Notes: generated from the letters alone by a model not told the origin. Shown: positions 27,288 through 36,250, numbered from the stretch's first letter. The stretch is DNA of 64,000 nucleotides from Agreia sp. VKM Ac-1783 (GCF_900177765.1 NZ_FXWI01000003.1:806001-870000); one strand, 5' to 3'. Numbers and translations: made by a program.

Positions 27288-29408
27288 TCATTCGGTCCTC
27301 CGTTTCTGCCGCCCGAAAGCCTCTCCGCCGTCTCGTACTTCGTTGGTAGGAGCGCCGAGTTCTTCGTTCGAGGGGCTGGCCCCGTATCTCTTCTGGCTGA
27401 GTGCGCGAAGCTCGAGTTCGTTGGACGTCACCGGTGGTGGAGGGAGCGTCCGCCCGGACATCCAGGGCGCTGCCGCGCCGTCGACGATGAGGCGGGTATA
27501 GATCTCGTGTTTGCCGAGGGACTGAAAGTCGATTGGTTCGAGGCCGTCGGAGTGCTTGGCCATGGCGGCGGCATCCCCAGGCGTGAGGCTGAAGCTGATT
27601 TTGTTCCGAGCGTTCGTGTCGATCGCGGCGAGCATGGGGTCGGACATCTGAGATCGGTATTGGTGCGCGAGTACCCAGCCGACCTTCATGGCGCGTGATC
27701 GGGCGAGCGCTTCGGGGAGATCGACGGCGCGGAGGTGAAGAAAATCCTGAGCCTCGTCGAGGTAGATGCTCACCTGTCCGCGGTGCTGCTCGGGAATCGC
27801 GGCCTGGGCGAGCGTGTGCGACCACAAGCTTGAGACCAGCAAGGAACCAAGAAGCTTCGCTGAGTCGGGCCCCAGGAGCGATTTGTTCAAAGCCACGACG
27901 AGTATCCGGGGCTTCGTGAAGAGGTCCCCGATCTGGAACTTCGGGTTCACCTGACCGAGCACATTCCGCAGATTCGGCCTTAGCAATAGCTGTCTCAGAC
28001 GACTGAGTGAGGGCGCGATGACCTGTGCTTGCTGGGCCGGCGGCAGAGCGTCGAATTGTGCCCAGAACGGTTCCAGCCCGATCGGGTCATCGAGCGTGCT
28101 GGTGAGTGAGCGGCGAAAGACAGGGTCAGTCAAGAGGCGCGGCAGCCAGACCAGTGAGGCTTGACCGTGATGGGCCAACGTCAGAAGCGAAGCGTGCATG
28201 ACATCTGTCGTGCGTGGGCCGAACGCGGACCCGAAGAGGTCTTTGAACGTTGCGAGGATGCTGTCAGCGACGAGTTCTGGGGGAGTGCCTGGGATGACGA
28301 GCGGGTTGAGACCGACCGGATGAGCATCGGAAGGGTCGAGAACGACTACGTCGTCTCTGCGGTGTTCCGGGATGCGCTCGAGGAGGTCTCGGACAAGGTT
28401 TGCTTGAGGGTCGAGGACAACGACGGATCGGCCAGCGTTGAAGTCGTCGAGTGCGAGCCGAACGATGACAGAGGACTTTCCCACCCCTGTTGGTCCAAGC
28501 AGCACTGTATGGAAGCGTCGCCCGTCCGGTGCGATCCCGATTGGCACCTTCGTTGCGGGAGCTGTCCCGACTGCGAACACCCCCTCCTTCGCAGCGACTG
28601 CTGGGAGAAGCCGAGGATGGCCATTGGGGAGCCCGGGATAGGTCTCATTGCCAAGAGGCCAACCAATAAGCGGGAGCACCTCGGATTCACTGAGGGTTAA
28701 TGGCCATCGGAGGGGGAGTGCTGCATCGTCGAGTGCTCCGTCACGGTCTCGAAGTAGACGAATCCGTAGGCCGGGCGACTGCATCGTGCGTAGCGCCGCG
28801 ACAACGCCGCTGAAGACGAGTCGCGCCGCGACGGGGTCGGAGGCGCTCGAAGCAATGCGCACCTTCGCCGCAAACGCGTGTTGATGGCGCTTGGCGGCGA
28901 GTTCGCGTCGTAGCTCAGGACTGGCTGGACGCTCCCCTGTGAAGACAGAATCCATCCAACTCTGACTAGGATCCACCGGTCCTGACCCGAGTTGGCTGGG
29001 TGGAATGCCGCCGCCAAGAATCACCTGAATGGCGGTTTCGATCGATGGCGGCACGGTGGCGAGCGCGCTAAGTAGTTGACGAATCGCAGTGGGTGCATCG
29101 GAGGCATTGATGCTGAGCGAGCGAGGCTTGATGTGTAGCTTCATCGTCTGCTCGAGTCGAGTCCGAGGCGTTTCGAGTTCAACCAGCGAAGCTCCTGGCA
29201 CGAGCGATTCAAAGAGGGACTGCAGTCCTCGAAAGGCTTGCGGGACAGCGCCCACCAGGTAGGTGGCCTCATTGTTGGAGTAGCGGACTTCGAACACGAC
29301 GGGCCGCCGTCCGCCTTGGGAGGCGAGCCTGCGAAGTAGGGCTGCGACGTGAGGCTCTTCGAGTGGGCGAGGTAGATGAAGCCGTCGCCAACGAATGACC
29401 TCACGCAT
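27288..29408 (-). CDS. VirD4/TraG-type conjugative DNA-transfer ATPase
   Basis: A 706-residue T4SS coupling-type ATPase. It has Walker A GPTGVGKSS (about 304-312), Walker B VSIYLDEAQDF (about 545-555), a TraM-recognition/TraG-D C-terminal half and an Arg-finger-like R.RAMKVGWVLAHQ. The N-terminal 290 residues lack clear membrane helices, unlike classical VirD4. I chose the ATG at 29408, which overlaps the stop of the small upstream gene (ATGCGTGA), over earlier in-frame ATGs. It would pump DNA of the element during transfer or act with a host-encoded channel. Confidence 0.85.
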   Translation of the reverse strand: MREVIRWRRLHLPRPLEEPHVAALLRRLASQGGRRPVVFEVRYSNNEATYLVGAVPQAFRGLQSLFESLVPGASLVELETPRTRLEQTMKLHIKPRSLSINASDAPTAIRQLLSALATVPPSIETAIQVILGGGIPPSQLGSGPVDPSQSWMDSVFTGERPASPELRRELAAKRHQHAFAAKVRIASSASDPVAARLVFSGVVAALRTMQSPGLRIRLLRDRDGALDDAALPLRWPLTLSESEVLPLIGWPLGNETYPGLPNGHPRLLPAVAAKEGVFAVGTAPATKVPIGIAPDGRRFHTVLLGPTGVGKSSVIVRLALDDFNAGRSVVVLDPQANLVRDLLERIPEHRRDDVVVLDPSDAHPVGLNPLVIPGTPPELVADSILATFKDLFGSAFGPRTTDVMHASLLTLAHHGQASLVWLPRLLTDPVFRRSLTSTLDDPIGLEPFWAQFDALPPAQQAQVIAPSLSRLRQLLLRPNLRNVLGQVNPKFQIGDLFTKPRILVVALNKSLLGPDSAKLLGSLLVSSLWSHTLAQAAIPEQHRGQVSIYLDEAQDFLHLRAVDLPEALARSRAMKVGWVLAHQYRSQMSDPMLAAIDTNARNKISFSLTPGDAAAMAKHSDGLEPIDFQSLGKHEIYTRLIVDGAAAPWMSGRTLPPPPVTSNELELRALSQKRYGASPSNEELGAPTNEVRDGGEAFGRQKRRTE

Positions 29409-29619
29409 CCTGGGCCTCGCCGGGACTCTCGTCTCGGTGACTCGCTGACGGTTCCGATAGCGTGTGGCTCTTGGCGGCATCTGCCTCTCGTTGGGCGAGG
29501 GCGAGGAGGGCACGGGCAAGTTTGGGGAGGTCCGGTTCATCGCGGCGAACGCCGTGCACGAAGATACGCCGCTCTCGCGCCGTGCCGGATCGCTTTCGGT
29601 TTCGTTTCCCACCCGTCAT
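29401..29619 (-). CDS. Small basic protein upstream of the transfer ATPase
   Basis: A 72-residue protein with a very basic N-terminus (MTGGKRNRKRSGTARERR) and a short amphipathic helix (LPKLARALLALAQREADAAK). It overlaps the following ATPase start by eight bases and is translationally coupled. Small proteins of this type precede this ATPase in other actinobacterial elements. The basic patch suggests DNA binding. Confidence 0.65.
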   Translation of the reverse strand: MTGGKRNRKRSGTARERRIFVHGVRRDEPDLPKLARALLALAQREADAAKSHTLSEPSASHRDESPGEAQDA

Positions 29620-29803
29620 GATGCGCCACCTTCAAGAAGGACGGATGGTTCTCGTCCTGCCGATGTGGCATGGTTCCCCTGTTTTCCTCTTTGTATGACG
29701 GATCGGGGCCATTTAGTCAAGAGCGAAATCACGCCGACGTTGTGCGACTGGACGGTGTCGCACTGCGTGCAGAGCCGATTAGCCGCCGCAGCGTGATGTG
29801 ACT

Positions 29804-29998
29804 TCACCAGCGGTTCCGGCGAGTTCGTACCCACCAGATGACTACTCCGGCGAGTGCCGCCATGGCGACGACGACGAACAGCACGACCCAGATCTGCTCG
29901 ATGAGGTGCACGGCCCACCAGATGCAGAGCGCGCTCCCAAGGATGAGAAGGCAGGAGCGCCATAAACGCGTGAGCAAAGGCGGACGGTCGTTGGACAT
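29804..29998 (-). CDS. Small two-helix membrane protein
   Basis: A 64-residue protein with two hydrophobic segments (about 14-30 and 34-56, separated by HLIEQ) and a basic WWVRTRRNRW tail. The ATG at 29998 is clear. It may assist the transfer machinery, which otherwise lacks membrane parts in this window. No family is recognised. Confidence 0.6.
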   Translation of the reverse strand: MSNDRPPLLTRLWRSCLLILGSALCIWWAVHLIEQIWVVLFVVVAMAALAGVVIWWVRTRRNRW

Positions 29999-30016
29999 TC
30001 TGTTGTGCCCTCCTGA

Positions 30017-30583
30017 TCATTTGACTGCCCTCGTAGAGGGAGAGTCGGGGACGGGGAAGCCGTCGAGGTCGACGTCGGAGGCGATCTCGTTGCCCCAGAC
30101 GTGGTAGCCGTGGCGAGGTCGTCGGGCGAAAAGCTCAAGTCGATCACCGTCGGGATAGAGGCGGTCAACGATGTCGTAGAACTCCTCGGGCTTGTGCGAG
30201 TGCTCCTGCACGGGAGCGAAGAACCAGGTCCCCTGCCCACGAAACGCAGGTTTCGGCGGACGGCCTTTGATGCCCAGCAGAACGTGCTCGGTCATGTTTC
30301 GAAGCGGCTGCCCCAGGCCCATGCGAGCTTTTATCCACGTAATGGTGCCGGAGTACTTGTAGCCCCAGGCCTCGAGGACGTCGTGCCCGGTCTTGATCGT
30401 GGCATTGGTGACCCAGAGGAAGCAGACCGAGTCAGGGCTCATATGTGCTTCGATCGCTGGCCCCATCGCTTTGATGTCATCGTCGGTCATGAGGTCGTAG
30501 TGAGCCTCGGCGCCGAGATGCCCGAGCTGGCCGGCCCTCCAGGACGGGTCTGCGATACAGACCGAATGGTGAAAACTGTTCAT
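30017..30583 (-). CDS. MT-A70 family adenine-N6 methyltransferase
   Basis: A 188-residue orphan methyltransferase. The catalytic motif DPSW (residues 12-15; family consensus DPPW) and the ending DRLELFARRPRHGYHVWGNE match MT-A70 enzymes that methylate adenine in DNA. I chose the ATG at 30583, with AAGGA upstream, over the frame's extension. No restriction partner is adjacent, so it may protect incoming element DNA from host restriction. Confidence 0.88.
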   Translation of the reverse strand: MNSFHHSVCIADPSWRAGQLGHLGAEAHYDLMTDDDIKAMGPAIEAHMSPDSVCFLWVTNATIKTGHDVLEAWGYKYSGTITWIKARMGLGQPLRNMTEHVLLGIKGRPPKPAFRGQGTWFFAPVQEHSHKPEEFYDIVDRLYPDGDRLELFARRPRHGYHVWGNEIASDVDLDGFPVPDSPSTRAVK

Positions 30584-30678
30584 TGGTGATGTGTCCTTTC
30601 CGCCGAACCAGCAGAGCGCGATGATCTTCATCACGGTCCGCGCAGGGTTGGCGAACGTAGTGAAACTCAGTGAGGCGA

Positions 30679-30733
30679 GAGCGGCAACCGTCCGACCGGT
30701 GAGCAGATCGGAGCGATCGGACGGTTGCCGCTC
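30679..30733. terminator. Long hairpin between two minus-strand operons
   Basis: A 17-bp perfect stem GAGCGGCAACCGTCCGA (30679-30695) / TCGGACGGTTGCCGCTC (30717-30733) with a 21-base loop. It lies downstream of the gene ending at 30794 and upstream of the methylase, so it probably terminates the former. Confidence 0.75.
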
Positions 30734-30793
30734 AGGGGTAGACAGGTCAATATGAACGCTGCACGTCGGGCGTTGTAATTTCTTCTACGCGAC

Positions 30794-31372
30794 TTAGCTC
30801 CGACGTGACGGGGCCGACCTTTCGTTCTCGAGCAGGATCGCGTCGGTCAGCCCGTACGTGAGAACATCTGATGTGAACTGGCGAGGACTCGATGGGGTCG
30901 CCCCTTTGATCGCCGTGTAGACAGTGGTGCCGACGAGCGCCGCATACAGGACGGCTCGTGCTGGCCTGGAGACGCCGTCGAATGCTGCGCGGTCGAGGAG
31001 GTCGAGATCGAGACTTAACTCTTCGGCACGAGTGAAGCCGTAGCCGTCCCGAACCTTCACGATGCTCCGCCAGAACGCGAGCGGCTGGTCGCCCTCCATA
31101 CCCGTCAAAGCTGTATCGCCGTGTAGGTGGTTCGGTACGGGAAGGGGGACACTTTCCGCGGTGGAATGGGCAACGGCGCGGTGCAATTCGTCGAGCGACG
31201 TTGGTGGTGAGTCGCTGGCGACGAAGGCAAATCCGACTTCCGCCATCAACGCCTCGGCCACGTCGCTCACGTAGCTGCTCGCTGCAATTCGGGCCTGGGG
31301 AATGCTCCCCAGCGGCAAAGTCATCTCCAGCCCCGGACCACTGTCGATCAGAATTCCGTCACGCTCAACCAC
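30794..31372 (-). CDS. Hypothetical protein, third gene of a small operon
   Basis: A 192-residue soluble protein with mixed helix-rich composition. There is no recognisable motif. The opening MVERDGILIDSGPGLEMTL has beta-strand character and the C-terminal half includes a weakly hydrophobic stretch (ARAVLYAALVGTTVYTAI). Its start overlaps the end of the gene upstream (31365). I do not recognise the family. Confidence 0.6.
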   Translation of the reverse strand: MVERDGILIDSGPGLEMTLPLGSIPQARIAASSYVSDVAEALMAEVGFAFVASDSPPTSLDELHRAVAHSTAESVPLPVPNHLHGDTALTGMEGDQPLAFWRSIVKVRDGYGFTRAEELSLDLDLLDRAAFDGVSRPARAVLYAALVGTTVYTAIKGATPSSPRQFTSDVLTYGLTDAILLENERSAPSRRS

Positions 31373-31586
31373 GACTGCCTCCGTTCTTGCGAATCGCTTC
31401 CTGGATGGCCTGAGCCGCCTCGAAAGCTTGAGCGTCGAGGCGCCGCTTGACGATTGCAGCGTTCGCGAATGCCGACAGCTTCGCGCGCTCTTCCCTGCGT
31501 TGACGAGCAGCGGCGAGCAGGACCGAGGTGGCGCCCACGATGAACACGGTCACGAAGATGATCGCCAGCAGGAGCGCCGCGATCAC
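31365..31586 (-). CDS. Small membrane protein with helical tail
   Basis: A 73-residue protein: one N-terminal membrane helix (about 2-26), then a charged amphipathic helix (ARQRREERAKLSAFANAAIVKRRLDAQAFEAAQAIQ). It overlaps both neighbours by a few bases, so it is the middle gene of a coupled three-gene unit. The function is unknown. Confidence 0.6.
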   Translation of the reverse strand: MIAALLLAIIFVTVFIVGATSVLLAAARQRREERAKLSAFANAAIVKRRLDAQAFEAAQAIQEAIRKNGGSRG

Positions 31587-31885
31587 TTGAACGTCGCGAT
31601 CTGGAAGGCCGCACCACGGCTGTAAGCGTGAAGAACCTCCAGCACGTCAGACGCAGCGGCCGGGGCGGATTGCAGTCCCTGCTCAGCCATGCCGTACAGC
31701 GTGATGATGTTGTTCGCGGCCGACGCCGTCAGGAACGCCCGAGCCTGATCGGTGACATGAGCCACCTCAGTTCGCGCAGCAACAGTGTCTACCTCACGCT
31801 TGGTCTGGCGAGCAATGCCGCCACTGAGCTGGTGCCCAGAGGACGTGGTCGTCCCGCCGAGCAAGGACACAATTTCATGAGCCAT
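31583..31885 (-). CDS. Hypothetical helical protein, first gene of a small operon
   Basis: A 100-residue alpha-helical protein (MAHEIVSLLGGTTTSSG...). The ATG at 31885 is supported by TTGGAG nine bases upstream. Its length, Ala-rich helices and lack of signal peptide recall small WXG-like or phage-like helical proteins, but there is no clear WXG motif. It leads the three-gene unit down to 30794 and is divergent from the gene at 32011. Confidence 0.5.
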   Translation of the reverse strand: MAHEIVSLLGGTTTSSGHQLSGGIARQTKREVDTVAARTEVAHVTDQARAFLTASAANNIITLYGMAEQGLQSAPAAASDVLEVLHAYSRGAAFQIATFK

Positions 31886-32010
31886 GAAGGGTTCTCCAAT
31901 TCGAGAGAAAGAAAGCACCGACGAGGATTCATCGGCACATATCAAGCCTCGCGACACCGCCGTCGCCGATATGGGCGCAGGCGCGGGTAAATGACGGGCA
32001 ATATAGGGGC

Positions 32011-33120
32011 ATGGCCGCAGATACGACCGCCCCGACATTCAAGGAACTGGTCGCCGACCTCAAAACCGTTCGAACCAAGAGCGCCGGACGCATCCGCGAT
32101 CTGCCGCTTCCTGCGCTGCGGCGCGCGTGCATCATCACTGACCTCGCCGATGCTGTCACGGGAGAGCCAGCACCGGTCATCGCGCTCCTACGGAACGCCT
32201 GCGATCTGCTCGGTGGCGGCACACTCCAGGAAGCTGCGGAGTACACGTTGGGCCTCGTCGAGGGCACGATGCTGTGGACTGTCGCAGCGCGACACAAAGA
32301 GGCCGCCGACCGCGTCGGTATGACACCAGACAGCTTCCGGAAGAAGCCCCAAGACGAGACGCTGGGTCAGGTCGCCGAGGCCATCCTCCGACTCTGCGAT
32401 GATGCACGGCTTCGGCGCGGGCGTATCGAGATGGAACAGCGGCGACACCCGGCAGACAGCAGATTGGCCGTCCAGTGGGTAGAACGGTTCGAGGCCTACA
32501 ACCGCATGTGGACACCGGCCTATGCACTCGCCGCTGACCTCGAAGCAGCTCTCGAGACATACGTGGAAGAACCGGCACCGCATCCGCCGTGGGATCCGAC
32601 CCTAGACGAGCCATACGACCCGATTCTGCAGGCTCGAGGATATGCCCGATCTGCGCTCTTTCGGTTCGCGCAGTTCGAACTTGAGCTAAAGCGATTCATG
32701 AGCAAGCACGGAGGAATGTGGCTCCTCTCCGACGCCGACGTCGAACAGGAAGCTGCCGACACCGTCTACAAGATCACCTGGCATAACAACCTCAACGACG
32801 AAGACGAATCGTTCCTGCGCCGCCTTCTCGCCGATAGTCGACACGAGGAAGCGGAACACTTTTCGAGCGTGCTTCTCGGACTCAAGCAGGGCGTGGAAAT
32901 CCACGACAAGTGGCAGTATCTCGTCAAGAAAGGCGTGGGCCTCGCCGACGCTGACAAGGCGGTCAGTCAGGTATGGATGACAATTGCGGCCTGCAGTCGT
33001 TACTGCGAAATTATTGAGAACGACTGGCTCAAAATTGCGGATTGGTACCGTCCAAATGCGCGGCCGGACCGTGGTCTCAGTGGCAAAGAATTATTCGGCT
33101 TGGTAACGCGAGAGGAGTAG
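32011..33120 (+). CDS. Hypothetical 369-residue protein
   Basis: A soluble, largely helical protein with no membrane segment. Segments such as FEAYNRMWTPAYALAADLEAALETYVEEP and a long acidic C-terminal helical region are visible. There is no known catalytic motif. ATG at 32011; divergent from the small operon at 31885. It may belong to the element's maintenance module. I do not recognise its family. Confidence 0.6.
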   Translation: MAADTTAPTFKELVADLKTVRTKSAGRIRDLPLPALRRACIITDLADAVTGEPAPVIALLRNACDLLGGGTLQEAAEYTLGLVEGTMLWTVAARHKEAADRVGMTPDSFRKKPQDETLGQVAEAILRLCDDARLRRGRIEMEQRRHPADSRLAVQWVERFEAYNRMWTPAYALAADLEAALETYVEEPAPHPPWDPTLDEPYDPILQARGYARSALFRFAQFELELKRFMSKHGGMWLLSDADVEQEAADTVYKITWHNNLNDEDESFLRRLLADSRHEEAEHFSSVLLGLKQGVEIHDKWQYLVKKGVGLADADKAVSQVWMTIAACSRYCEIIENDWLKIADWYRPNARPDRGLSGKELFGLVTREE

Positions 33121-33266
33121 GCGGGGCAGTGACGTTGAGTCGTCGTCCACTATGAGAAGCCGAGCTGGCCTGGCCACACATGAAGATCACTCAGGCATCG
33201 CAAGATTATGAAACTCAGCCTGGTCGGACGGCCAAGTCGCTACGGCGTCGAAGGTGGGAGGTGTCG

Positions 33267-34136
33267 TCATAGATTAGACGCTTCCTCGAGGGTCGTGATT
33301 GCCTTCCGGATCACCCGGAGTGCGCCGGAACCATATATGGCGTGTGAAGCAATCTCGGCATGTAGCCGGACGAGTGTCGCAACATCCCGCCGGTCGGTAA
33401 TTTGTTGCTCGGCGACGGTTGTTTCCGCTGTAGCAAAGGCAGAGTCGAAAATCCGGAACCCAGACATAGCAAGCGGGACGGTTCCCCTCTCCAGAGGCAC
33501 GATGCCGATGGTGGTATTCCGTCGACCAAAGTGGAGGATCAGGGATTCCAATTGCTCGCATTGCGTGGCTGGCGAGGCTGGGCGGTTGTACAAGGATGAT
33601 TCGGACAGTATGAAGTGAAACTTTCGATCAGCACTCGTCAAGATCTGTTGACGTTGGATGCGCGCGTGGACGGCAGACTCAACATCCGACGAGGGCACCC
33701 CAAAGCCTCGCATCACGTATTTCATGTACTGGGGAACTTGGAGGAGACCAGGCACGATCGTCGGCTCATATTCGTCTATCGCTCGGCTCGATGATTCATA
33801 GGACGCAATCTCAAACTGTTTTTGGTCAGAGCCACGGTCGAGTATCACCTGATACGAAAGCGGTGCTTGATGGGTCAACTTCTCCTGAAGGAGAAGCTCG
33901 CTTCTTTCCTGCGGTGTGGCGACTAACGCCAGCACGATCTTCTCCACCTCACTTCCATCTAGTGGTGTCGCGCCGCTCTCAATCTTCGAGATGGTGGATT
34001 GTGAGACGTTTAGCTTTTTCGCGACGTCCGTCTGTTTCAAGTCGCGCGAGACTCGGAGCTGTCGAACCATCTTGGCGAGTTTCGTCCTCGCCATGTCTAC
34101 ATCGGTAGGGGTGAGTATTGGGGATTCTGGGCGCAT
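33267..34136 (-). CDS. XRE-type regulator with DUF5753 (Scr1-like)
   Basis: A 289-residue protein with an N-terminal helix-turn-helix (LAKMVRQLRVSRDLKQTDVAKKLNVSQSTISKIESG, about 20-55) and the DUF5753 C-terminal domain (IVPGLLQVPQYMKYVMRGFG ... FHFILSESSLYNRPASP ... TIGIVPL). These Scr1/WhiJ-type regulators are paired in actinobacteria with DUF397/DUF6879-like small partners and control development or act as toxin-antitoxin-like sets. Here the DUF6879 gene lies 26 bases upstream. The start may instead be the ATG at 34094. Confidence 0.88.
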   Translation of the reverse strand: MRPESPILTPTDVDMARTKLAKMVRQLRVSRDLKQTDVAKKLNVSQSTISKIESGATPLDGSEVEKIVLALVATPQERSELLLQEKLTHQAPLSYQVILDRGSDQKQFEIASYESSSRAIDEYEPTIVPGLLQVPQYMKYVMRGFGVPSSDVESAVHARIQRQQILTSADRKFHFILSESSLYNRPASPATQCEQLESLILHFGRRNTTIGIVPLERGTVPLAMSGFRIFDSAFATAETTVAEQQITDRRDVATLVRLHAEIASHAIYGSGALRVIRKAITTLEEASNL

Positions 34137-34162
34137 TGCACACCTACATTTGCTGGCGGTTC

Positions 34163-34639
34163 TTAATGGAGAGGCTCGGCTTTACTAAACGCATTTATCC
34201 ACTCTCTAGCTGTAGTCAACTGTTCGTCAGAGGCCTCAACAACGTCGGCGCTGACCCACGATCCATCCGCTCGGTAGTTCATTTTGGCAATCCACCGCTC
34301 GTCGAAGAGCCAGAAATCTTCGACAAACTGGGGAAAGTTAGAGCGACGTTGAAGTCGAATGTCCTCGCCCGCATTGATCCCAGGCTTGTACGCCTCGAGC
34401 TCAAACGCCTCGTAGGTCGTAAGAGGTTCTGAGAGAAGCCGAAGGCGAGACATGGTTTTCCCGTCGCCCACATTCTTCGCGACAAGTTGAGACCACTCAC
34501 TGTTGAAGTCGACGGGGACAGTACCATGACGGGCGAAGTGATCCAGCGCTTCAGTCTCCTCATCGACCTTGTACGCGGGAAGGCCCTCCAAGCGAAAAGC
34601 CGATTCTTCGTAATTTTGAAACAGATCAGCGAGATTCAT
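34163..34639 (-). CDS. DUF6879 family protein
   Basis: A 158-residue protein with the DUF6879 features: LADLFQNYEESAFRLE near the start, DIRLQRRSNFPQFVEDFWLFDERWIAKMNYRADGSW and a C-terminal helix. It is the second gene of a three-gene set with an Scr1-type HTH downstream. Family members are partners of these regulators in actinobacteria. The biochemical role is not known. Confidence 0.8.
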   Translation of the reverse strand: MNLADLFQNYEESAFRLEGLPAYKVDEETEALDHFARHGTVPVDFNSEWSQLVAKNVGDGKTMSRLRLLSEPLTTYEAFELEAYKPGINAGEDIRLQRRSNFPQFVEDFWLFDERWIAKMNYRADGSWVSADVVEASDEQLTTAREWINAFSKAEPLH

Positions 34640-34700
34640 CAGTTAGCACTCCTATATGCACGGGTGATTATGAGAGAACCCGGTTGTTTCGTCAAGATGA

Positions 34701-34743
34701 CACCAGCTCCGAGGTCCGCGAGAGGAGGACCTCGGAGCTGGTG
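34701..34743. terminator. Hairpin between the 81-residue gene and the DUF6879 gene
   Basis: A perfect 17-bp stem CACCAGCTCCGAGGTCC (34701-34717) / GGACCTCGGAGCTGGTG (34727-34743) with a nine-base loop. It lies just past the stop at 34749, and could end the upstream transcript or attenuate the DUF6879-HTH pair. Confidence 0.8.
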
Positions 34744-34748
34744 ACGAA

Positions 34749-34994
34749 TCAGTCGAGCGATCCGTTGGCGACAAGCTGCCGGAGCAGGCCTTTCGGAATT
34801 TGCACGACATCTTCGCCGGCCGGAATGAAGTCGCCTTCGAACTTGTCCCGCGCAATGTAACCCTGCACGATGACGCTGTCCTCATCCGTCTCGTACACGG
34901 TCGGGCAGCTACCGCCGCTGCACACGCCCGAACCGTCCCTGTTCGTGTTGGCGATAACGCGGTATGTGGGGTTCTGTTTGCTGTGTCTAGCCAC
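34749..34994 (-). CDS. Small actinobacterial protein of the DUF6879/Scr1 neighbourhood
   Basis: An 81-residue protein, GTG start at 34994 behind GGAGAGAGG. The N-terminal half has YRVIANTNRDGSGVCSGGSCPTVY with two cysteines, and the rest a beta-rich SVIVQGYIARD...IPKGLLRQLV segment. I have seen small proteins of this pattern near DUF6879 genes. The role is unknown; it could be an antitoxin- or effector-like third component. Confidence 0.65.
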   Translation of the reverse strand: MARHSKQNPTYRVIANTNRDGSGVCSGGSCPTVYETDEDSVIVQGYIARDKFEGDFIPAGEDVVQIPKGLLRQLVANGSLD

Positions 34995-35273
34995 TATGAC
35001 CTCTCTCCACCTACGAGGAAGCCAAGGTGGCTTCGCGATTCACACTAGGGGAGTTCGAATACATTCGCTTCGATATTCCTAGAGAGCGAATATGCATCCC
35101 TTCTATCGAGTAGTCGAATGTACAGCGAAGAGGTATTCCGTCTTCCAGAAGAAGGCCATATTCCGATGTTAGGTCAACGACACTGGCAGCAGATATCCGG
35201 TCCCGGGTACCGAGCAAAAAAGTCGGCCATGCATTCAGTAAGGCATTGCTGCTATGTCAGGAAGGTTCGTAAC

Positions 35274-35468
35274 ATGCTAATTCGTCCGCTGCTCCGAGAT
35301 GCGACTCCGACGTATGCATTCAACGTGTATTCGTCAGGCATTTTCCTCTACAAACTTGAGGTCGAAGCGCAGAGCGTCTGTGAAGCCGAAGTCGCTGCAT
35401 TCCGTGCCCTCGTTCCCGGCGAATATCTGTGGCCTGAGTGGCCTCTCGGTCACGAGTACATACCGTAG
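35274..35468 (+). CDS. Small hypothetical protein, uncertain
   Basis: A possible 64-residue protein from the ATG at 35274 (AGGAAGG eight bases upstream). It is mixed strand and helix, and the C-terminus (PGEYLWPEWPLGHEYIP) is Trp- and Pro-rich. The frame is open further upstream, but that part looks non-coding. No homology is recognised. It may be a real accessory gene or a chance frame. Confidence 0.35.
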   Translation: MLIRPLLRDATPTYAFNVYSSGIFLYKLEVEAQSVCEAEVAAFRALVPGEYLWPEWPLGHEYIP

Positions 35469-35613
35469 GCGACGGAGTGCCCACGCCTTGAGCGATACCG
35501 TCACCCTCCTTGGACGCTTGGCAACGGAGGCCGAAATTAACTCGGGGCAGAAAACCCACCAAGCGGACATGGAAGGAACTAGAGCACTCTCCGTCGTGCG
35601 TCCAACAGTCGCT

Positions 35614-36198
35614 CTATCCGAGTCTGGAGAGAACCTCGTTGATGATCGCGTCCGCCTCGTCCTGCGGGGCCGCGCCACCGGCTCCGGCCGTCACGAACTG
35701 GTGCCCGACGAAGCCTTTCATTGAGTGTCCGCCGTACTTGTCCTCTTGGTTGGCGTAGGTGTACGAACCGATCTGAACCGATGTCGACGAAGTATCTCCG
35801 GTGGCTTCGTTGTAAGGCAGCCTGTAGGTGGCGCCTTGGTCGATGTATTCTGCGCCGTCGGCGATCGGGCAGATGCTGATGCTCACGGGCATGCCGCCAG
35901 ATCGTCCGCCCGAGGTGAAGTAGACCGTCACGAGCCCCTTGCCGAAGGTGACGCCGTGCACCGACGTGCCATCCGCACCCAGCACTTGCTGAGCGCTGCA
36001 ATCTAATTTGGTTGGTCCGAGTGACTCATAGTCGCCGACGGGTCCCAGCACCGAAGCGGGATCCGAGCCGGACGATGAAGCCGGTGAGGAACTCGAGGAT
36101 GAGGAACTCGTTTCGCTCGCGGTCCTATCGGATACACAGCCAGCAAGGGACAGACCAACCACGGAAAGTAGGGCGAGAGCAGCTACTCGATTGTTCAA
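35614..36198 (-). CDS. Secreted lipoprotein
   Basis: A 194-residue lipoprotein with signal and lipobox LSLAGC (Cys at about 21), a Ser-rich linker and a compact domain with two further Cys residues (LDCSAQQV, ISICPIADG). The start is TTG at 36198 or the GTG four codons later. It forms a tandem with another lipoprotein gene upstream. No named family; both could be surface or immunity-type proteins of the element. Confidence 0.7.
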   Translation of the reverse strand: MNNRVAALALLSVVGLSLAGCVSDRTASETSSSSSSSSPASSSGSDPASVLGPVGDYESLGPTKLDCSAQQVLGADGTSVHGVTFGKGLVTVYFTSGGRSGGMPVSISICPIADGAEYIDQGATYRLPYNEATGDTSSTSVQIGSYTYANQEDKYGGHSMKGFVGHQFVTAGAGGAAPQDEADAIINEVLSRLG

Positions 36199-36250
36199 CG
36201 GTCTTCTTTCGTTTCAGAGAGTTCGAGGAGGGGGTGGGGCGAATGATGCG

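Noticed and set aside
27118-27825. Minus-strand frame over the end of the VirD4-like ATPase
   Set aside because: Shares sequence with the ATPase but in another frame; no motifs, Arg-rich.
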